Position numbers and translations under genes: made by a program. The notes below the pieces were generated by a model that made no database searches, was not told the DNA's origin, and saw only the letters and a list, made by a program, of their open reading frames with translations. From Methanomicrobia archaeon JdFR-19 (GTDB lineage: Archaea; Halobacteriota; Methanosarcinia; DSM-18856; Methermicoccaceae): a stretch of DNA of 50,147 bases. Location of the stretch: positions 1 to 50,147 of the forward strand of contig MTMG01000008.1 of assembly GCA_002010075.1 (NCBI GenBank). Direction: 5' to 3'. Shown here one piece after another: positions 1-9,347 of the stretch (the stretch's first letter is position 1; every line of letters begins with the position of its first letter).

Positions 1-185
1 GACATTAGAATGAGGGTAAGTATCATTGCAAAAACGGCCCATTTGTAGTTTGAGCCGAAGACAATGGGGATTGGGCCGATCATTATAACTCCGCCGTACT
101 CCCCACCACCCGCTAACATTAGCACAATCATCAACAATACAATTATCAACAGTATTGTCCATACTCCAACTCTCATAGCTCTCAT
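1..185 (-). CDS. DUF131 / TIGR00304 family small membrane protein (C-terminus cut by window edge)
   Basis: The visible N-terminal part begins MRAMRVGVW and has a hydrophobic membrane segment (ILLIIVLLMIVLMLA) followed by a GGGEYGG stretch and the family signature GVIMIGPIPIVFGS, then the start of a second hydrophobic segment. This matches the small archaeal two-helix DUF131 proteins, whose function is unknown. The start at 185 lies two bases after the DUF366 stop, so the gene is the last visible member of the purL-flpA-DUF366 run and is probably translationally coupled. An alternative ATG is at 176. No stop is in the window. Confidence 0.75.
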   Translation of the reverse strand, partial: MRAMRVGVWTILLIIVLLMIVLMLAGGGEYGGVIMIGPIPIVFGSNYKWAVFAMILTLILM

Positions 186-187
186 AA

Positions 188-721
188 TTACAATGTCCTA
201 CTTTTTGATATATCTCTCTCTATGTCATCGAGTTCAGACACAAATCTCATAGCAACGTTCTCTGCAAATGCCTTCCAGTCTTTTACATGGATGGCAGAGA
301 CTTTCACATCCTCAGGAGTTCCACTTGTCGTGAGGTTCACACCACAGTGAAACTTCTCAGAAGAGGGAGATATGGATGCTATGGATACTGTAAGCTTGCC
401 TTCCCCCATATATAGGTCTCCTCCTTTTCTCACCACATCGAATCCTTCTTCTCTCAGTACATCACACAAACAACATAAAAACAATCTCTGGATGAGATAG
501 GCTTCGATCATAGTTGGTGGGTTTGAAAACCTCTCCATGATGAAGTGTATCAGTTCGTCTCCTCTGATGTCTGTGTCCTCTGCATCCTTTATATCCACCA
601 CATTCATTGACCCTTTGAAAGCTACAATCGAATCGCCCTTCACACCCTTCGATAGTGCCCATAAGGGAGAGAGTTGGGAGCCATCATAACACTCTTCATG
701 TTCAAGCACCACTATCTTCAT
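188..721 (-). CDS. DUF366 family protein
   Basis: Archaeal protein of unknown function, about 177 residues, beginning [17 protein letters not shown]; the opening with a Gly-Ser-Gln-Leu stretch is typical of DUF366. There is no signal peptide or membrane segment, so it is probably cytoplasmic. The start at 721 is chosen because a GGAGGGG ribosome-binding site sits at 727-733; an adjacent ATG at 724 is possible. The 5' end overlaps the fibrillarin gene by 20 bases, so the two are co-transcribed. The stop is TAA. Linkage to a 2'-O-methyltransferase gene hints at RNA biology, but that is only context. Confidence 0.75.
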   Translation of the reverse strand: MKIVVLEHEECYDGSQLSPLWALSKGVKGDSIVAFKGSMNVVDIKDAEDTDIRGDELIHFIMERFSNPPTMIEAYLIQRLFLCCLCDVLREEGFDVVRKGGDLYMGEGKLTVSIASISPSSEKFHCGVNLTTSGTPEDVKVSAIHVKDWKAFAENVAMRFVSELDDIERDISKSRTL

Positions 722-1256
722 CATATCCCCTCCTTGCAACAAAGCAAACATGGTCTTTGTGATAGGGTAATCTAATAATCTCGTCTATTTTGAACTCTTC
801 CTCGAGTTCCTTCCTCACCTCATTCACAATTTTTGAACGGGGAGCTGAAAAGTCTATACTTTTGAGTTTACACATCATTATCAGCAACCCCCTGTCAAGA
901 AAATATCTGGCATTCTTGATTGCAATCTCTGCCTGATTTGGCTGTGCAACATCCTGATATATCATATCTACTTTCTCCACTATCCCTGAATATCTTTCTG
1001 GATGGTTTGCATCCTCAAGTACAGGTATCACCCTCTCGTTTCCTTTGAAGAGCGAGAGGAGTTTTCTCATCGGCTTTGGTGCTATCTCCACCGCATATAC
1101 ATGCGAGTGTGGTATGAGTTCGAGCATGAACCTCAACGTTGTTCCAGCACCAGCTCCCAGATATAGGATCTTTGCACCCTCTCCTACACCTCTGATAATC
1201 TTCGGGTTCTTCTCGATCAGAGATAGAAATTTGCTCCTCTTTGACTTACCCTTCAT
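702..1256 (-). CDS. flpA: Fibrillarin-like rRNA/tRNA 2'-O-methyltransferase, N-terminally short
   Basis: SAM-dependent methyltransferase of box C/D sRNPs, which 2'-O-methylates rRNA and tRNA with Nop5 and L7Ae. The SAM loop [10 protein letters not shown] lies at about residues 31-40, and the fibrillarin block [13 protein letters not shown] and terminal [10 protein letters not shown] match the family. At 184 residues it lacks about 40-50 residues of the usual N-terminal beta domain. This is not a start error: an in-frame TGA stands two codons upstream of the ATG. The ATG overlaps the purL TGA in an ATGA arrangement. The usual neighbour nop5 is not in the window. Family call firm, function of the shortened form inferred. 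Confidence 0.88.
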   Translation of the reverse strand: MKGKSKRSKFLSLIEKNPKIIRGVGEGAKILYLGAGAGTTLRFMLELIPHSHVYAVEIAPKPMRKLLSLFKGNERVIPVLEDANHPERYSGIVEKVDMIYQDVAQPNQAEIAIKNARYFLDRGLLIMMCKLKSIDFSAPRSKIVNEVRKELEEEFKIDEIIRLPYHKDHVCFVARRGYDEDSGA

Positions 1257-3391
1257 TTTTCATCTCCAATCATCGTTTTCGTAAGAGAAGATAAAGCGGT
1301 CTGAACATCTGACAAATCAAGCAATATATCGTTTATCTTTATCCTTTTGCCTCCTGCTTTTCCTATCACCTGTCCGCCTGTCTTTGATAAGACTTCGTCA
1401 ACGAACTCCTCTTCAACACCGAGAACGAACCTGCCATATGTCTCTGAGAACAGCAGTGTATTCAATGTCGCACTATCATGCTCAATCCTGACTTCTGCTC
1501 CGCATTTCAGAGCCATCTTGCATATCCCCACTGCAAGACCTCCAATCGACAGGTCATGGGCAGAGCTTACAATCCCCTGTCTCACAACCTCTCTAACCTT
1601 CTTGATGCTCTCAACATACTCCCTTCTGAACTTGGGTGCGTTCGATTCAGATAAAACACCACAGCATTCATAAAATTCGCTTCCCAGCATCTCATCGTAC
1701 GTTGCACCAACAAGTACGATGGACTCCCCCTCACTCAGATACATCGATGGTACTCTCATCTTAGGAAGGATTCCAACCATTCCTATCGAAGGTGTTGGGA
1801 GGACTTCTGTGCCAAACTCCTCACTTTCGTTGTAGAACGAAACGTTTCCCCCCACGACAGGGACACCAATTTCTCTTGCTCCGTCTCCCAAACCTCTTAC
1901 ACTTTCCCTGAAATCCCAATACACCTCCTCATCCTCAGGATTTCCAAAGTTCAGGCAGTTCACAATACATATGGGTTCTGCACCCACTACCGCAAGGTTC
2001 GAAGAGTTCTCGATTATACTCAATTTTGTCCCCTCATACGGATTGAGAGCAACATGCCTCGGGTTGCACCCGCAAGACAACGCAATCATATGCTCACACA
2101 TCGGGTCAAGTAAAACACCACAGTCCTCGCCCGGCTTCACATACGTTCTTATCTGTACTTCATGGTCATACTGTCTGAACACCCAGTCCTTGAATGCGAC
2201 ATTCGGAGAAGATAGTATTTTCAAAATGATATTACGGTAATCAGATACTTCTGTAGATACAGAGGGGAGGGTGTATGTGGTTCTCTTCCTCGCCTTTCTA
2301 TCATAAGGGGGGGCTCCGCCAACAAGCAAATCCATCGGAAGATCAACAACCACTTCCCCATTATGTTCGACCACAAATTTCTTTTCTTGTGTTAGAACAC
2401 CCACAACACCAAATGCTATGTCATACTTGCGAGCTATCTCGGCAATCTCCTCAACATTTTCAGGTCTGACCTCGATTATCATCCTCTCCTGAGACTCTGC
2501 TAACAGTATTTCGTAGGTTGTGAGTCCTTTTTCTCTCAACGGAACCGCATCAGCAAATATTCTGATTCCAAGTCCCCCACCAGCAGCCATCTCAGAGCTC
2601 GCACCAGCAAGTCCTGCGGCTCCCAAATCCTTGCAAGCCTCGACTATCCCTCTGTCCATAGCCTCAAGCGTAGCTTCTATTATCAGCTTTTCAGTATATG
2701 GATCACCTATCTGAACACTCGGTCTGTCCTCATCTGGTGTGCTTGACAAATCTCGAGATGCAAATGATGCTCCACCAAGCCCATCTCTCCCGGTTGTAGA
2801 GCCTATCAGAACAACATAATCCCCTGCTCTTCTTCCCTTTGACGAAATGATTTTTTCCTCTTTTACGATGCCTATGCACACAACATTCACAAGTGGATTA
2901 CCAGAATAACTCTCATCAAAAAAACACTCTCCCCTCACCACAGGCACACCTATACAATTACCATAGTCAGATATGCCAGCAACCACGTGCTCGAAAAGAT
3001 AGAGATTCTTGGGATTATCGATGTTTCCGAAGTAGAGTGGGTCCATCAATGCAATCGGTCTTGCGCCCATGCAGAGTATGTCTCTAACAATTCCGCCAAC
3101 TCCCGTGGCTGCACCGCTGTATGGGTCAACGTATGACGGGTGATTGTGGGATTCCATCCCGATGACGAGACAAATATCGTTTTCAAGTCTGATAACCGCT
3201 GCATCCTCTCCAGGCCCCACCACCACTCTTTCTCCTTGGGTGGGAAGGGTTTTCAGAAGCTTTGAACTCGAACGATAGGCACAATGCTCGCTCCACAGAT
3301 TCAAAAAACACCCTTGTTCAACTAAGTTTGGTTCCCTTCCCAACTCCTTCCTTATTATCTCATAATCCTCTTCTGGAATTATTCTCTCCAT
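1253..3391 (-). CDS. purL: Phosphoribosylformylglycinamidine synthase subunit PurL
   Basis: ATP-dependent FGAM synthase, step four of de novo purine synthesis; it uses ammonia delivered by PurQ with PurS. The 712 residues fit the archaeal/Gram-positive small PurL. Visible signatures are SEHCAYRSS (34-42), ESHNHPS (80-86), [12 protein letters not shown] (93-104) and a duplicated AIRS-like ATP-binding fold with HDLSIGG near the C-terminus. purQ and purS are not nearby. It follows the AdoMet synthetase gene by 9 bases and overlaps flpA by four, so it sits inside an operon. The stop is TGA. Confidence 0.95.
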   Translation of the reverse strand: MERIIPEEDYEIIRKELGREPNLVEQGCFLNLWSEHCAYRSSSKLLKTLPTQGERVVVGPGEDAAVIRLENDICLVIGMESHNHPSYVDPYSGAATGVGGIVRDILCMGARPIALMDPLYFGNIDNPKNLYLFEHVVAGISDYGNCIGVPVVRGECFFDESYSGNPLVNVVCIGIVKEEKIISSKGRRAGDYVVLIGSTTGRDGLGGASFASRDLSSTPDEDRPSVQIGDPYTEKLIIEATLEAMDRGIVEACKDLGAAGLAGASSEMAAGGGLGIRIFADAVPLREKGLTTYEILLAESQERMIIEVRPENVEEIAEIARKYDIAFGVVGVLTQEKKFVVEHNGEVVVDLPMDLLVGGAPPYDRKARKRTTYTLPSVSTEVSDYRNIILKILSSPNVAFKDWVFRQYDHEVQIRTYVKPGEDCGVLLDPMCEHMIALSCGCNPRHVALNPYEGTKLSIIENSSNLAVVGAEPICIVNCLNFGNPEDEEVYWDFRESVRGLGDGAREIGVPVVGGNVSFYNESEEFGTEVLPTPSIGMVGILPKMRVPSMYLSEGESIVLVGATYDEMLGSEFYECCGVLSESNAPKFRREYVESIKKVREVVRQGIVSSAHDLSIGGLAVGICKMALKCGAEVRIEHDSATLNTLLFSETYGRFVLGVEEEFVDEVLSKTGGQVIGKAGGKRIKINDILLDLSDVQTALSSLTKTMIGDEK

Positions 3392-3400
3392 ACCTCATCC

Positions 3401-4603
3401 TCAAAAAGTTCTGAGCTTACCTGCAATGAGCATATCCACGATTTCGGTTATGTTCGGTAACCATCTCTCTATGATGTCCCTTGCTTCTCTCTGAACCTTA
3501 TCTATGTCCGCTCCTTTTTCTGGAAGTATCTGGGCATCTGCAACAAGTGGCTCATCTATCGGCTTGCCTATTTGAGAGAGCAACCGTATGTACACCTCCT
3601 CAACACCATCGACCTCAGATGCAATATCTGATGCGATTTGGTTTGATAGGATGTTGTATATCTTCCCAACATGGTTGATTGGATTCTTGCCACTCGTCGC
3701 CTCCATGCTCATGGGCCGGTATGGGGTTATCAGTCCATTGCATCTGTTTCCTCGCCCTACTGAGCCATCATCACCCATCTCGGCAGACGTTCCGGTCACC
3801 GTTAGATAATAACACCCATCTGAGTCTGCAGTATTCACAAACACCTTTACACTGCGTTGCGTATACTCCTGCGCTATTTCAAACACTCTTTCCCTTATTT
3901 CCTCCTTTATCTGAGCATAGTGATGTGGGTCATCCACATAAGCATCTACCATCGCACACGCTATTGTAAGTTCGATTTCGTTGTCCTTTCTTACGCCCAT
4001 CACCTTTACATCCTCTCCGATTGCCGGCTCACTTTTCCTGAGTTCTCCAACGATGTACCGCTCAGTATGATAGACAAGCCTTTCAGTTTCAGAGAACGGA
4101 GCATAACCAACACCAAATGATGTGTCGTTGGCACATGGTACTTTGTCTTTCCTTGTGAACACATCCTTTAACTCTGTTGAGCCTTCTCCGATTCTGCAAT
4201 CAAGCACAACATACTCGTCCTTTAGATTTGGAAAGTTCTCATGGATGTACTCTCTGGCAGCCCTCAACACAACTGTGTCTGTGGGTATGCTCTCCCCATC
4301 AAATTCTTTGGTTGCTCTACCGACCAACAAAATGTAGATAGGGGATATCACCTCTCCTCCACCAAACTTCGGCTTCGATTTTCCAGCAACTATCTGTGTC
4401 TCGTCTGTATTGTGATGAAGAACGAAGCCAAATCTTCTTTTGTATTCCTTGCACAAAGCCCTGCTCATTGCCTCAGCAATCCCATCCGCCATGCTGTCTG
4501 GATGTCCTATACCCTTCCTTTCAACTATTTCGATTCGCTGTTGTTCGATAGGTATCTGAGATATTGTCTCAACCCGAATATTTCTCACACGCCCGTTTTT
4601 CAT
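3401..4603 (-). CDS. mat: Archaeal-type S-adenosylmethionine synthetase
   Basis: Makes AdoMet from methionine and ATP; the archaeal branch (about 400 residues) is very divergent from bacterial MetK. It shows the family blocks [50 protein letters not shown] and [18 protein letters not shown]. The start at 4603 ([12 protein letters not shown]) is preferred over an upstream in-frame codon at 4624, because a TATA-like ATTTAAATATG lies about 25 bases upstream and would give a near-leaderless message. It provides the methyl donor used by several methyltransferases in this window (FlpA, RlmE). The stop is TGA. Confidence 0.95.
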   Translation of the reverse strand: MKNGRVRNIRVETISQIPIEQQRIEIVERKGIGHPDSMADGIAEAMSRALCKEYKRRFGFVLHHNTDETQIVAGKSKPKFGGGEVISPIYILLVGRATKEFDGESIPTDTVVLRAAREYIHENFPNLKDEYVVLDCRIGEGSTELKDVFTRKDKVPCANDTSFGVGYAPFSETERLVYHTERYIVGELRKSEPAIGEDVKVMGVRKDNEIELTIACAMVDAYVDDPHHYAQIKEEIRERVFEIAQEYTQRSVKVFVNTADSDGCYYLTVTGTSAEMGDDGSVGRGNRCNGLITPYRPMSMEATSGKNPINHVGKIYNILSNQIASDIASEVDGVEEVYIRLLSQIGKPIDEPLVADAQILPEKGADIDKVQREARDIIERWLPNITEIVDMLIAGKLRTF

Positions 4604-4626
4604 ATATACCGCCCTTAACACCATTC

Positions 4627-4637
4627 ATATTTAAATC
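4627..4637 (-). promoter_or_regulatory. TATA box for the AdoMet synthetase operon
   Basis: AT-rich element reading ATTTAAATATG on the minus strand, about 25-30 bases before the mat start at 4603. The spacing fits an archaeal TBP/TFB promoter with a very short leader and supports the downstream start choice. Confidence 0.5.
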
Positions 4638-4659
4638 TCATCAATATCTTCAAAACAAT

Positions 4660-5256
4660 TTACCTGACATAGAAATCTGCACCTATTTTTCTTGCAATCA
4701 TCTCACATGCATGTACATCGACATCAACATACCCTACAACCGTAAGCCTAACATCCATCCCCTCCTTCACACACTCGGTTGCGAATTCGATGACTCTGTT
4801 GAATGCTCCCATTAATTTCGGATTACATATCTCCTCATAGCTTTTTTCATTTTGTGCATTCAAACTGATGGAAACCGCATCCATCCCGCTCTCTTTCAAT
4901 TCACGGGCAACGTTTCTGTGTGGATATAATAGAGTTGCATTTGCATTCGTATCCAACCTTACCCTTTTTACGCCTCTATTCTTCAGATATTTCGTGATTT
5001 CAATTACATCGTCCAGCCTCATAAGAGGCTCACCAAACCCGGTAAACACAACTTCATCGTACCTCATCACATCAACACTCTCAAGCACATTTATAATGTC
5101 CTCCAGAGATGGCTCACGCTCGAGCATGAGTCTGTACCCCCATATTCCATCAACATATTTCCTTATACAAAATATGCAGTCGTTCGTGCATCTGTTCGTG
5201 ATGTTCAGATACAAATTCCCATTTCCCTCGTACACAATGCTTCCGTTCATGTTCAT
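4660..5256 (-). CDS. Small radical SAM protein, TatD-linked type
   Basis: Radical SAM enzyme of 198 residues with the [4Fe-4S] motif CTNDCIFC (Cys23, Cys27, Cys30) and the GFGEPLMR block that follows the first strand. Short length and overall pattern match the radical SAM proteins often linked to TatD-type hydrolases; the substrate is not known. There is no extra iron-sulfur or SPASM domain. It lies directly downstream of dph2 (15-base gap). It is not the NrdG activase: the Cys spacing resembles NrdG, but the GFGEP region and overall pattern fit the TatD-linked family better. The stop is TAA. Confidence 0.8.
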   Translation of the reverse strand: MNMNGSIVYEGNGNLYLNITNRCTNDCIFCIRKYVDGIWGYRLMLEREPSLEDIINVLESVDVMRYDEVVFTGFGEPLMRLDDVIEITKYLKNRGVKRVRLDTNANATLLYPHRNVARELKESGMDAVSISLNAQNEKSYEEICNPKLMGAFNRVIEFATECVKEGMDVRLTVVGYVDVDVHACEMIARKIGADFYVR

Positions 5257-5271
5257 GTCATCACTCCTGTG

Positions 5272-6237
5272 TCATCCCCTTATCTCATCGAGTTCGTACT
5301 CCTTTCTGAGACCCAGTACAATTTCAAATTCTTGTGGTGTTAGCATGGGTGCTGAAAACCTTTCAGAATCGTCGATCGCAACTCTTGGACATCCACACAT
5401 CACATAAGCATCAAGTCCGAAATCCTCAATTTCCTCACTGACCTCGTCAATCGATATCACCACGCCTTTCTTACCACACTTCTCACACAGATTGTGGATG
5501 TGTTTTACAACCTTTGGTCTGGTCTGTCCCACTTTAGTGCAGTGTATTATGCCGAACGTTTCGGCATCCATGCTCTTCCATATCATACCATATCTCTTCC
5601 TAATCAACTTCTCTGTTTCCTGTGTGTCTATCACCCTCACTCCAAAATACGGGTCTGCAACCACGACCCTCTTCCCTGTTGCAAGTGCTATGCCAAGAGG
5701 GTGAAACCCGCCCTCTCCAAGGTACAACACCTCATCGCACGTCTTGTCAACCGCACTGAAGTTGCATCCGAGGACCTGTCCCCTGTGTGATATTCTCGTG
5801 TCCCCACTGCCCACCAGCGGCTCAAAACCATTGTTTTCCAAGATTGAAACCACTTCATCGATTTTATGGATGTATTGAAGTATCGTTGTTAGGGCTATTT
5901 TGCTTCCTTTGAGATATTTTACGCTCTCTTCCACACACTTTCTCACATCAACATTGCTCCTCGGCTCGATGTAAATCACATTCTCGAGTGGTACGACCAT
6001 CGAATGCCCAACATGAACAAGAACGTCCACCCTCTCTAACAGCTCAACATCTATATCGCATCCTCCATGACATGGCTTGCCAGACACAACAACCTTACAT
6101 CCTATTTCCTCAAATGGATGCACAAAATCAAATATCCGTCTCTTCAATCCGGTTGGAAGAGAGATACCTATGGTCTCAGCACCCCTCTTTGCAACTTCAA
6201 CCAATGCATCCTCAATATTGAACTCAAGCACGCTCAT
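5272..6237 (-). CDS. dph2: Dph2, 2-(3-amino-3-carboxypropyl)histidine synthase
   Basis: First enzyme of diphthamide synthesis: a noncanonical radical SAM enzyme that transfers the 3-amino-3-carboxypropyl group of SAM to a histidine of elongation factor 2. The three domain cysteines that hold the iron-sulfur cluster are visible at about residues 60 (PCHGGCD), 158 (VLGCNF) and 283 (MCGCPR), close to the archaeal positions. The start at 6237 (MSVLEFNIED) overlaps the endA TGA as ATGA, which decides it over an earlier codon at 6249. Length 321 residues, typical. The stop is TGA. Confidence 0.93.
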   Translation of the reverse strand: MSVLEFNIEDALVEVAKRGAETIGISLPTGLKRRIFDFVHPFEEIGCKVVVSGKPCHGGCDIDVELLERVDVLVHVGHSMVVPLENVIYIEPRSNVDVRKCVEESVKYLKGSKIALTTILQYIHKIDEVVSILENNGFEPLVGSGDTRISHRGQVLGCNFSAVDKTCDEVLYLGEGGFHPLGIALATGKRVVVADPYFGVRVIDTQETEKLIRKRYGMIWKSMDAETFGIIHCTKVGQTRPKVVKHIHNLCEKCGKKGVVISIDEVSEEIEDFGLDAYVMCGCPRVAIDDSERFSAPMLTPQEFEIVLGLRKEYELDEIRG

Positions 6238-7241
6238 GGTCTGAACCATTCAACCTCAATATACTTTACCTCATTCATTATTAAGTTGGCGAACAACATC
6301 TTCTTCCTCACAGAGTGAGCGAGTCTCACTGACTTTGACATCTCTGGTAGAGAGAGCGTATCAACTATGTGAAGTAAATAGTCAGAGTGTTTGTTTGGCC
6401 TCTTGTAGACCCTGAAATGACTGCCGAATTTGTATCCGGTCTTCGGGATGAGACCTTTTCTTCTCATGTCTCTATATATTGTGAGTTTTTTATCAAAATC
6501 AAAGTCTATGCTCTTACCAATGTCCATTATGTTCTCCACTTTCTTTCCATCCACATCTGTGAGTGTTAGTGCATTCTCATCAAGCAGATACGCAACCTCT
6601 ACCATGGACAGATGGAGTCTGTTCTCGTCAAGCATGGTACCAAAGAATTTCTCATGCAGGGCTTTTGAGAACTCTCCTCTCCACACAATAGCCCTGTCTG
6701 AGAGAAGGGTTGCTTCGGGTTGGAAGGGTGTTTCCTCTGTTTCCATAGTGAATTCTCCTGATGGCTCAACTGTTCTCACGAGATAATATGTAATGTCTCC
6801 CTCCTCATCCACAACAGCAATCACAAGTCTTCTACGCAATCCTTCGATACTGTGTGTCATATCCCACAATCTTGAGAATGTTATTCGCTCTCTTTCACTC
6901 AACACATGAACGATAGCCCAAGAAGGTTCTTCTCCAGTACATTTTCCTCTTCTGTATAGTTTTAAATCGATTGCGTGCAGACTGGGATGATAACCTCTGT
7001 TCCTGAGGTCGGTGTAAACCGTGTACATCAGCTCAAACCGTTCTGTTCTTCTGGTTCCTTCCTTGAAAAGCTCCTCGAAAGTTAGTTCTCTTCCGTTTTC
7101 AACCACTTTCATCTTGCCAACCGAGAGCAGATAAGTGGCTTCGACAAGCGACAAGACTGAGCCTTCTTTTGTTCTTCTCCCGTACCCTCTCATCTCCTTC
7201 TGGATTAACACTGTACTTCCTTTCAACTCTCCTACCATCAT
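6234..7241 (-). CDS. endA: tRNA-splicing endonuclease, duplicated (homodimeric) archaeal type
   Basis: Cuts introns at bulge-helix-bulge motifs in pre-tRNA. With 335 residues it is the tandem-repeat form known from many Euryarchaeota: the N-terminal half (about 1-165) is a degenerate copy and the C-terminal half carries the active site. The catalytic Tyr (HFRVY, about 279), His (KHSDYLLH, about 285) and Lys (SVRKK, about 313) are all present; the loop between Tyr and His looks a few residues short. Its start overlaps the DUF2119 stop (ATGA) and its own stop overlaps dph2, so all three are coupled. Confidence 0.94.
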   Translation of the reverse strand: MMVGELKGSTVLIQKEMRGYGRRTKEGSVLSLVEATYLLSVGKMKVVENGRELTFEELFKEGTRRTERFELMYTVYTDLRNRGYHPSLHAIDLKLYRRGKCTGEEPSWAIVHVLSERERITFSRLWDMTHSIEGLRRRLVIAVVDEEGDITYYLVRTVEPSGEFTMETEETPFQPEATLLSDRAIVWRGEFSKALHEKFFGTMLDENRLHLSMVEVAYLLDENALTLTDVDGKKVENIMDIGKSIDFDFDKKLTIYRDMRRKGLIPKTGYKFGSHFRVYKRPNKHSDYLLHIVDTLSLPEMSKSVRLAHSVRKKMLFANLIMNEVKYIEVEWFRP

Positions 7242-7852
7242 GGATACTCCCCGCCCAGACCAACCTTCTTTGCAAACCTCTCAAACAATTCCTTTCCGAC
7301 CAGTGTCTGCTCAGGATAATTCCTCTCGAGGTACTTAACAAACTCGAGTCTTGTGTTGCTGGTAAGACCTGCCACCAATATCTCAACCGCTATCTCCTCG
7401 CTCTCTTTCATATCAATCGGAAGCTCAAGCATAAAGAACGATTCGGGAGGGTTTGGATGGGCATCATACAAAATGTTCCTGAGTATGGGGGACACTGAAC
7501 CCTTAAGAACGCCTCTCTCGAGCTCAACAAGGGGTGGAACTCCTTCAATCTCCATCCTCTGTGGGGAAGTCATCCTTTCGTACGATGAGAGAGAGTATGA
7601 ATGGAGTTCGAAATACATGTCTGGCTTTACCATATCTATCAGAGATAACAGCCTCATTCCGTCTTTTGTGGAATAGAAACGTTTATCGAGTGTACTGATG
7701 TTTGCACTTCCCTCGAGATTGCACACAACAACCTATCCTTGCAAAGGTCTCACTCTCAACCTCTCAAGAAGGTTTCTCAGATGTTTGCCCTCTTTTCTAT
7801 GAACTCCGCCCACGCACAGCCTTATTGGATACTCTGAGTCAGAGCAAGACAT
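7238..7852 (-). CDS. DUF2119 family protein with one in-frame TAG (codon 40)
   Basis: Archaeal protein of unknown function. The N-terminal piece (LCVGGVHRKEGKHLRNLLE) and the long C-terminal piece (ISTLDKRFYS, LELHSY, EGVPPLVELERGVLKGSVSP, YPEQTLV) are the two parts of one DUF2119 protein, separated by a single TAG at 7733-7735 with no frame change. With the TAG read as sense the product is 204 residues, normal for the family. Under the standard code only a GTG-started C-terminal fragment would be called. The start at 7852 is the only ATG near the conserved beginning. It is coupled to endA by an ATGA overlap. The final stop is TGA. Confidence 0.85.
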
Positions 7853-7870
7853 ATAAATGTACATATATGT
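7849..7870. promoter_or_regulatory. Divergent promoter region with two AT-rich near-palindromes
   Basis: Two adjacent dyads, ACATATAAATGT (7849-7860, imperfect) and ACATATATGT (7861-7870, perfect), lie between and partly over the start of the DUF2119 gene and the divergent flavin reductase. They could act as TATA-like elements or as a regulator site for one or both genes. Confidence 0.4.
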
Positions 7871-7873
7871 GAG

Positions 7874-8431
7874 ATGAATAAAGGGATATATATGGTTGCG
7901 GTTGATGATTATTATAAACTGATAGCACCAAGGCCTGTCGTCTGTGTATCTACTGTTGGGAAGAACGGGGCGCACAACATCGCACCGTTCAGCTTCTGCA
8001 CACCACTTTCATTCTCGCCTCCGCTCTTGGGTGTGGCGGTTGGCAAGGGAAAGGATACGCTCAGAAACATGCTTGAGAGTGGAGATTTCGTTGTTGTGCC
8101 TGTCACCCGTGAATGGGCTAAGCAGGCGATTATGACTGCTGAACCTCTGCCCTACGGAAAGAGTGAATTTGAGCTGGCTGGATTGACACCAATCCCTTCA
8201 AAAGTTGTGGCATCTCCCTCGGTTGCTGAGGCGCCCATAAACATCGAATGTACCACCCAAGATAGCTTTGAGACAGGAGACCATGTGTTTGTTGTTGGTA
8301 AGGTTGTGCATGTGGAGTGTTCCGATGAGGCTTTGAAGAAAGGAAGGATAAACATTGAAGAGCTTGGAACGGTTGGACATATCACGAGTGGAGAATTCAC
8401 AATATCAAGTGAAGCGGTTATAATCGAGTGA
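7874..8431 (+). CDS. Flavin reductase-like (flavoredoxin-type) FMN-binding protein
   Basis: Split-barrel FMN-binding protein of 185 residues with the family blocks RPVVCVSTVGKNG, NIAPFSFCTPLSFSPPL and GHITSGEF near the end. Related archaeal proteins are flavoredoxins or NAD(P)H:flavin reductases; the exact partner cannot be told. The start may be at 7874 or at an internal ATG at 7892 that is preceded by AAGGGAT. It lies four bases upstream of cofD on the same strand, so it probably shares a transcript with F420 synthesis. The stop is TGA. Confidence 0.82.
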   Translation: MNKGIYMVAVDDYYKLIAPRPVVCVSTVGKNGAHNIAPFSFCTPLSFSPPLLGVAVGKGKDTLRNMLESGDFVVVPVTREWAKQAIMTAEPLPYGKSEFELAGLTPIPSKVVASPSVAEAPINIECTTQDSFETGDHVFVVGKVVHVECSDEALKKGRINIEELGTVGHITSGEFTISSEAVIIE

Positions 8432-8435
8432 TGAC

Positions 8436-9347
8436 ATGATAGTGTTGTCAGGAGGCACTGGAACGCCGAAACTCATAGATGGACTGAGAGAGATAATAGA
8501 GCCTACATAGCTGACGGTAATCGTGAATACTGCAGATGATATATGGGTGATGGGGAATCTTGTATGTCCTGACTTGGACACTGTGTTGTATCTGCTATCT
8601 GACAAGCTTGACAAAGAAAAATGGTGGGGGGTGGAAGGAGATACGTTCCACACCCACGAGGCCCTCAGCGAACTCGGGTTCGAGGAACCTTTGATGCTGG
8701 GCGATCGAGACAGGGCATTACACATCGTAAGAACCACGTTCCTCTCAAAAGGATACACCCTTACACAAGCCACCATCAAGATTGCAAAGCAGATGGGGAT
8801 AGAACAGACAGTGCTTCCTATGTGTGATGAGAAAGTTGATACATTTGTGGAGACGCCAGAAGGAAGGATGCACTTTCAAGAGTTCTGGGTTGCAAGAAAG
8901 GGAGAGCCATGTGTGGTGGGTGTTCATCATGAGGGAATTGAAGATGCGAAGCTAACATACCAAATACTAAAGGCATTCCGAAGGACGAAATGTGTGGTGA
9001 TAGGACCATCGAATCCAATCACGAGTATAGGTCCGATACTCCATGTGAAGGGAATGAGAAAACTTGTAAAGAAGAAGACAACGGTGGTGGTGTCTCCGTT
9101 GATCGGGAAAAAGGCGGTGAGCGGTCCGGCAGAGAAACTCATGAGGGCGTGTGGTGTGGAGTCTTCCTCAGTTGGAGTGTCACAACTCTACGAGGATGTT
9201 GCAGACTACTTTGTGATAGATGTGAGGGATGAGACAAAGAGTACGGAGTTTGCAATCGATGTTATCCGAGCAGACACTCTAATGGTGTCAAAGGAGAGAA
9301 GTATTTCGCTGGCAAAGGAGATTCTATCGATTCTTGAAGGTGTATGA
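8436..9347 (+). CDS. cofD: CofD, 2-phospho-L-lactate transferase, with one in-frame TAG (codon 25)
   Basis: Joins the phospho(enol)lactyl moiety to Fo to make F420-0, a step of coenzyme F420 synthesis. The protein begins at 8436 with the diphosphate-binding start IVLSGGTGTPKLIDGL, which is then followed by TAG at 8508-8510 and directly by LTVIVNTADDIWVMGNLVCPD, the next conserved block. The TAG sits where homologues have an ordinary residue before the LTV strand. Total 303 residues, normal for CofD. A standard-code call would start at a GTG near 8523 and lose the Gly-rich loop. The gene ends TGA overlapping the ATG of rlmE. cofG is also in this window (37856). Confidence 0.93.

Noticed and set aside
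702-1256. Fibrillarin start missed upstream
   Set aside because: An in-frame TGA lies two codons before the ATG, and the next gene upstream is purL.
4660-5256. Radical SAM protein as NrdG activase
   Set aside because: It lies far from nrdD, next to dph2, and its overall pattern fits the TatD-linked small radical SAM type better than NrdG.
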